DNA from: JBKBXU01 sp046313675
Lineage (GTDB): Bacteria > Bacteroidota > Bacteroidia > Cytophagales > Cytophagaceae
Length of the DNA stretch: 17,438 nucleotides
Direction of reading: 5' to 3'
Assembly: GCA_046313675.1 (NCBI GenBank)
Contig: JBKBXU010000055.1
Location: 1-17,438 of the forward strand
Below, one piece after another: positions 14,578-17,438 of this stretch (the stretch's first letter is position 1; each line of letters begins with the position of its first letter). The notes under the pieces were generated by a model that worked only from the letters and a program-made list of their open reading frames with translations, was not told where the DNA came from and made no database searches. The position numbers and the translations under genes are program-made.

Positions 14578-15232
14578 GATATTTAGATATTTCATTCAAA
14601 TAATTATCTAATTCCTGTTTTTTTCTTCTTCTACTAGCATAGCGTAACATCTTACTTTCACTAATTGTGTATTTCTCAAATGCCTCATTAAATATTTGAT
14701 TCATTTCCGATCCTTGCTGAGCATTAAATATTACAGGATCACAGAATATATCAACAAGTAATTTCTCTATTGTAACTGTCGGAACACCATCGACAAGTTG
14801 AACAGGAGCCTCAGACACCAAGGATTTAACGATCCAAGGCTCTTTTTCATCAATCATATATCGCCTAATCAGCTGTTCGGAAGGTTGCAAGAATACAGAA
14901 TACTTTCTATCTTTTAAATAATAGAAGACACTTTCCATGGCATCCTTGTCAACTTCTATTAGTTGGTAATACCTTCCAGGTTGGTGAAGCATAAATTCAT
15001 TAAGCACCGAAGTACTCCAAAGACAAACTGTCAAAAAAGGAAAGTCAGACTTCATCTTCTTATAAACGTTGTTTAGTTTATTTGATACTTCGGGGATGTA
15101 GGCATCGCCTTTCCCGAGCGAAAACTTTCCTCTACCAACTCTGTTTAATATTCCTTCTTGCACGAGATTATATATCCTCCAGTTGACAGTAGTCTTTTTT
15201 ACTCCTGGCTCAAAAGTTTGATAGAATTGCAT
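14564..15232 (-). CDS. AbiEi-like antitoxin/regulator (DUF6577-like)
   Basis: 222 residues from the first ATG. Residues 1-45 carry part of a winged helix (PGVKKTTVNWRIYNLVQEGI, then GRGKFSLG). The remainder matches the AbiEi-type body, with WSTSVLNEFMLHQPGRYYQL and a KLLVDIFCDP segment. It is the expected partner and autorepressor of the downstream nucleotidyltransferase; the DUF6577 name is from memory. The frame remains open 96 bp upstream to a TGA at 15329-15331, and these codons (HIESLRHQFQ, then SELTFSSADL) look like the missing first helix of the winged HTH. No ATG, GTG or TTG occurs there, so the true start may be non-standard (for example ATT at 15289) or was lost. A TAGTTTTG box on the minus strand at 15345-15338 could be the promoter. 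Confidence 0.75.
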   Translation of the reverse strand: MQFYQTFEPGVKKTTVNWRIYNLVQEGILNRVGRGKFSLGKGDAYIPEVSNKLNNVYKKMKSDFPFLTVCLWSTSVLNEFMLHQPGRYYQLIEVDKDAMESVFYYLKDRKYSVFLQPSEQLIRRYMIDEKEPWIVKSLVSEAPVQLVDGVPTVTIEKLLVDIFCDPVIFNAQQGSEMNQIFNEAFEKYTISESKMLRYASRRRKKQELDNYLNEISKYRQHT

Positions 15233-15427
15233 CAGGTCAGCACTCGAAAATGTTAGTTCTGATTGGAACTGATGCCTTAGGCTTTCAATATGGAGTTTGT
15301 TTTGTGCGATAGTTCTGCATTTAGTAAGTCAAATGTACAAAACTATATTTTGGCATCAAAGTATTATTGCTGCCGCTAATTAGAACATAAGTATGGGAGG
15401 GAGATTTAGCTCTTTTGGGTTTTCAGG

Positions 15428-15455
15428 TTTGGTTTCGAGCGGTGGCAAAACCAAA
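15428..15455. repeat. Hairpin upstream of the AbiE-like operon
   Basis: TTTGGTTT (15428-15435) pairs with AAACCAAA (15448-15455) around 12 nt. On the minus strand it precedes TTCTAATTAGCGGCAG, another sequence with a TTAG-type end, about 45-65 bp further on. It may be a further boundary repeat between gene units, but the case is weak. Confidence 0.4.
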
Positions 15456-15482
15456 TGTGCTAAAAATGTGTGGTGGGATTTT

Positions 15483-15525
15483 CCTCCGCCTCAGAGTCTC
15501 TCCTTAGAGGACTCTGAGGATAATA
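15483..15525 (+). repeat. REP-like palindrome, copy 4 (left flank of RAYT)
   Basis: CCTCAGAGTC (15489-15498) and GACTCTGAGG (15510-15519) are perfect arms with an inner CTC/GAG stem. It is preceded by CCTCCG and followed by ATAATA. It is nearly identical (two differences in about 45 bases) to the copy at 17243. It lies about 55 bp before the RAYT start. Confidence 0.85.
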
Positions 15526-15581
15526 CATACGGATAAAACTAAAATTAAAAACTATTTTTGAAAAAACATCAACCAACTATT

Positions 15582-16093
15582 ATGGCAACTCATGTAAAAC
15601 ATTCTAATGGAGAAACTTATTTTACAACTTTTACTTGCTATAAATGGATTTCCCTAATTGAAGAGTCAAACGCCTATATCAAATTTAATAACTTCTTCGA
15701 TCATCTAAGAAAAATTTCTATTCCTCTTATGGGTTATGTAGTAATGCCCAATCATTCTGCTTGTTGCATATTCCAGAAGATTCCGCTCAGCCTTTAGACA
15801 GGATAATTGCAGGTGGTAAGCGTTTCCTTGCTTATGATATAATAAATGGCCTAAAAAGTTTAAACAAAAACTCTCTTTTAACGAAACTTGAAACAGGTGT
15901 GTCAGAGCAAGAAAAGAACAAAGGAAAAAAGCACCAAGCCTTTCGCTCTTCAAATGACGCTAGGTCATGCAAAAATAAAAATCAGGTGGAAATCTATCTT
16001 GATTATATGCACCACAATCCTGTGTCAGGAAAATGGAATTTAGTTTCTGATTTCACAGAAAATGCTTATTCCAGTGCAGCTTTTTACGAATAA
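15582..16093 (+). pseudogene. REP-associated tyrosine transposase (IS200-like), frameshifted in the HUH motif
   Basis: The ATG at 15582 opens ATHVKHSNGETYFTTFTCYK, the standard N-terminus of this RAYT family in Bacteroidota, and runs to GYVVMPNH (His at 15753-15755). The next bases break the frame. The protein then resumes in another frame with CLLHIPEDSAQPLDRIIAGG, through KGKKHQAFRSSNDA and DYMHHNPVSGKW (the catalytic-Tyr motif), to SSAAFYE and the stop at 16091-16093. The loss removes the second His of the HUH metal site and shifts the frame; a 4-bp deletion would explain both. RAYTs nick single-stranded DNA at REP sequences. This copy cannot make a full active enzyme. Confidence 0.85.
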
Positions 16094-16120
16094 ATAAATG
16101 AACAGCAAATTGCTTCAAAA

Positions 16121-16158
16121 CCCCCAGAGTCCCCGCTGGGAGACTCTGGGGCGGTGTA
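16121..16158 (-). repeat. REP-like palindrome, copy 5 (right flank of RAYT)
   Basis: CCCCAGAGTC (16122-16131) pairs perfectly with GACTCTGGGG (16142-16151). An inner CCC-GCT-GGG stem and one bulged A complete the hairpin. The right side continues GCGGTGTAC. It begins about 30 bp after the RAYT stop. Confidence 0.85.
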
Positions 16159-16268
16159 CGAGCTGAAAGCATCGCGCCAGTTTTTATTTTTTATCAAATA
16201 GCAGATTGTCTTTAGTAACTTCGCGCGAGAGGAGACTCTTTCTGAAATGGAGTAATTTTTTAAAAAAC

Positions 16269-16643
16269 TCAGACTTTTCTGAAAATTAGTTTCGCCCTGG
16301 GGTTTTGAATTATTAATTTGTCCCCCTTGACCTCATAATTACCCACAGGGCTTAAATAATCATAAATTGGATCAGGGTTTTTTCCACAAAATATCCGGGT
16401 GCATAATGGCGCTGATTCAAGAGACAATTTATTGTTATTTATTTTATATGCTACTTGGCACCTATTGCAAATATGAGTATAAGACATGTAGCCATTAGAT
16501 AAATTTAATATATATTCAAATTCAGGGACTAAATTTTTTTCACCAGTATCAATTTTTTCCAAAATCCAGGTACCTTCCAAATTATCTGTTGCAAGTTTAT
16601 TGTTGAGAAAAATAAATATGAATAGAAAAGGAATGAATTTCAT
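16269..16643 (-). CDS. Small exported META/HslJ-like protein
   Basis: 124 residues with a signal peptide (MKFIPFLFIFIFLNNKLA). The mature chain opens LEGTWILEKIDTGEK, has CNRCQVAYKINNNKLSLESA, then LCTRIFC, and ends GDKLIIQNPRAKLIFRKV. The order (GxW start, Cys-rich middle with a T/C motif, strand-rich end) resembles META/HslJ or lipocalin-like domains of exported bacterial proteins. Four Cys at about residues 58-86 could form disulfides or bind metal. The function is not known. It shares its strand with the gene at 16696, but the spacer holds a palindrome. Confidence 0.65.
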   Translation of the reverse strand: MKFIPFLFIFIFLNNKLATDNLEGTWILEKIDTGEKNLVPEFEYILNLSNGYMSYTHICNRCQVAYKINNNKLSLESAPLCTRIFCGKNPDPIYDYLSPVGNYEVKGDKLIIQNPRAKLIFRKV

Positions 16644-16676
16644 TTGTTAATTTTTTTTTGATTATTATCCACTATT

Positions 16677-16702
16677 CCCAGAGTTCTAAAAGACTCTAGG
16701 GG
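16677..16702. repeat. REP-like palindrome, copy 6, overlapping a gene end
   Basis: CCCAGAGTTCT (16677-16687) pairs with AGACTCTAGGGG (16691-16702) with one mismatch and a bulge. Read on the minus strand, its left arm CCCCTAG provides the final Pro codon and the TAG stop (16698-16696) of the gene starting at 17115. Confidence 0.7.
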
Positions 16703-17115
16703 TCAAAAGGTTCTAGTTTTACTGTAAGTGTTTCAAGTTCATGTTCCATTCTTGATATTGCTTTATCATATTTATTGATATCAAAAGTCCATATGATGTT
16801 TGAATTATCGTTAAAAGTCCATTTTACCGTATCTTCATTTCTTTCAACTTTAACTTTTTTAAAACCGCCATCGGTTGCATCTCCACACATGCAGGTAAGA
16901 AGTAAAAAATTTCCAGAGTCAAATTTCGTTTTAATTAATTCACCCCAATTTATAACACTTTTTCTGTCCTCTGTTTCTTTAATTAAATCTATCCCGTCTA
17001 CTATTAGTTTGATAAATGCACAGTTCGAGTAAATGATATTTTTGTACTCAACCTGTTCAGCTCCTTCTAATATTGCAAGTTCAAGTTCTAGGTTATTTAA
17101 AATTTCTTTATTCAT
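16696..17115 (-). CDS. Hypothetical cytoplasmic protein with a CxCG motif
   Basis: 139 residues, no signal peptide. The N-terminus is a charged helix (NKEILNNLELELAILE). The middle holds a strand pattern ending in FLLLTCMCGDATDGGFKKVK and VKWTF. That 'LLTCxCG...GF..V.V....V.W' pattern also occurs in small proteins found as immunity factors or in defence islands, but I do not recognise a named family. The C-terminus is a helix rich in Glu/Lys (DKAISRMEHELETL). The last codons come from a REP-like palindrome. The two Cys (CxC) could bind a metal. Its job is unknown. Confidence 0.65.
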   Translation of the reverse strand: MNKEILNNLELELAILEGAEQVEYKNIIYSNCAFIKLIVDGIDLIKETEDRKSVINWGELIKTKFDSGNFLLLTCMCGDATDGGFKKVKVERNEDTVKWTFNDNSNIIWTFDINKYDKAISRMEHELETLTVKLEPFDP

Positions 17116-17180
17116 TGTTAAGCGGGCAAATCAATCTAAAATGATATAAGTTAACGGGGTAATGCTTTTTTTCAAATATT

Positions 17181-17199
17181 GCCTAACTATATGTTATGC
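17181..17199. repeat. GCCTAAC/GTTATGC hairpin upstream of the 17115 gene
   Basis: GCCTAAC (17181-17187) pairs with GTTATGC (17193-17199) in 6 of 7 positions around TATAT. On the minus strand it reads GCATAAC...GTTAGGC, which resembles paired attC cores like the structure at 7723-7779. It lies about 65 bp before the ATG at 17115. Confidence 0.4.
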
Positions 17200-17242
17200 G
17201 GCGTTTTTTTATTTATTCTGTCAATGTATTCTTGAAATTTTT

Positions 17243-17285
17243 CCTCCGCCTCAGAGTCTCTCCTAAGAGGACTCGGAGGATAATA
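17243..17285 (+). repeat. REP-like palindrome, copy 7
   Basis: CCTCAGAGTC (17249-17258) and GACTCGGAGG (17270-17279), one mismatch, with the same CCTCCG left head and ATAATA right tail as the copy at 15483-15525. Confidence 0.85.
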
Positions 17286-17438
17286 AGAATTTGTGATCTT
17301 ATTGCTATTTGAAGAATCGGGTCACAAGTATTTTCTGGGGAGTTAAGCGAATAGCTTTGTCAAACGGAATAAGAAAAAGCTAGTGTCAACCACTCCTCTT
17401 AGATTTGCTCTGAACAATTTAATTTTAGAATTAAAGGA
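17286..17438. other. Right edge of window, nothing recognised
   Basis: No supported frame, RNA or repeat after the palindrome. Confidence 0.4.

Larger units (their letters stand above)
15483..16158 (+). mobile_element. RAYT with flanking inverted REP-like palindromes (REPtron-like)
   Basis: One broken RAYT gene lies between copy 4 (15483) and copy 5 (16121). Copy 5 is inverted relative to copy 4: their asymmetric CCGCC/GGCGG heads both face outward. This is the known organisation of REP-associated tyrosine transposases. The unit interrupts an otherwise all-minus row of genes. Confidence 0.7.

Noticed and set aside
13331..17285. Recurrent palindromes as a possible CRISPR array
   Set aside because: Spacing is irregular (hundreds to thousands of bases), genes lie between copies, orientation varies and no cas gene is present.

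Overview
The window looks like a piece of an AT-rich genome from the phylum Bacteroidota, most likely a cellulolytic gliding bacterium of the Cytophagales (Cytophaga/Sporocytophaga-like). The evidence is a PorP/SprF-family protein, a GH10 xylanase ending in a type IX secretion (T9SS) C-terminal domain, many secreted proteins whose signal peptides end in -AQ or -SQ, promoters of the TTTG-N19-TAnnTTTG type, and little Shine-Dalgarno signal. The genus is inferred; only the phylum-level signs are seen directly.

Region 1 (1-6430) is ordinary chromosome. It holds the 3' end of a sugar-type MFS transporter, translationally coupled to a Tat-exported sugar phosphate isomerase/epimerase-like lipoprotein. 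A small outer-membrane barrel protein with a strong terminator follows. Next is a secreted protein of unknown function on the minus strand with its own terminator. Last is a two-gene unit of a PorT-type barrel and a PorP/SprF protein.

Region 2 (6431-9433) is accessory DNA. All of its genes lie on the minus strand: a HigB/HigA-like toxin-antitoxin pair, a frameshifted exported barrel protein, and a second HigBA pair whose toxin lacks its N-terminus. Hairpin-forming repeats lie between these units, including two clear copies and one degenerate copy of a repeat of about 125 bp with inverted ends. A transposase remnant and a palindromic element also sit here. The layout resembles a cassette array, but no integrase is present in the window.

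Region 3 (9434-12708) is the xylanase gene with its own promoter and an excellent terminator. The encoded enzyme is modular: signal peptide, GH10, two tandem 94-residue Ig-like modules, a bacterial Ig domain, an unnamed module and the T9SS tail.

Region 4 (12709-17438) is again accessory. Small minus-strand genes include three short proteins of uncertain function and an AbiE-type (AbiEi/AbiEii) system. They are interspersed with a family of short GC-rich palindromes sharing a core near CAGAGTC...GACTCTG. One broken REP-associated tyrosine transposase (RAYT) is bracketed by inverted copies of this palindrome, and a deleted relic of the same transposase lies just after the xylanase terminator. 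The palindromes therefore look like the REP elements of this RAYT family. One palindrome supplies the stop codon of a gene.

No rRNA, tRNA or CRISPR array was seen.
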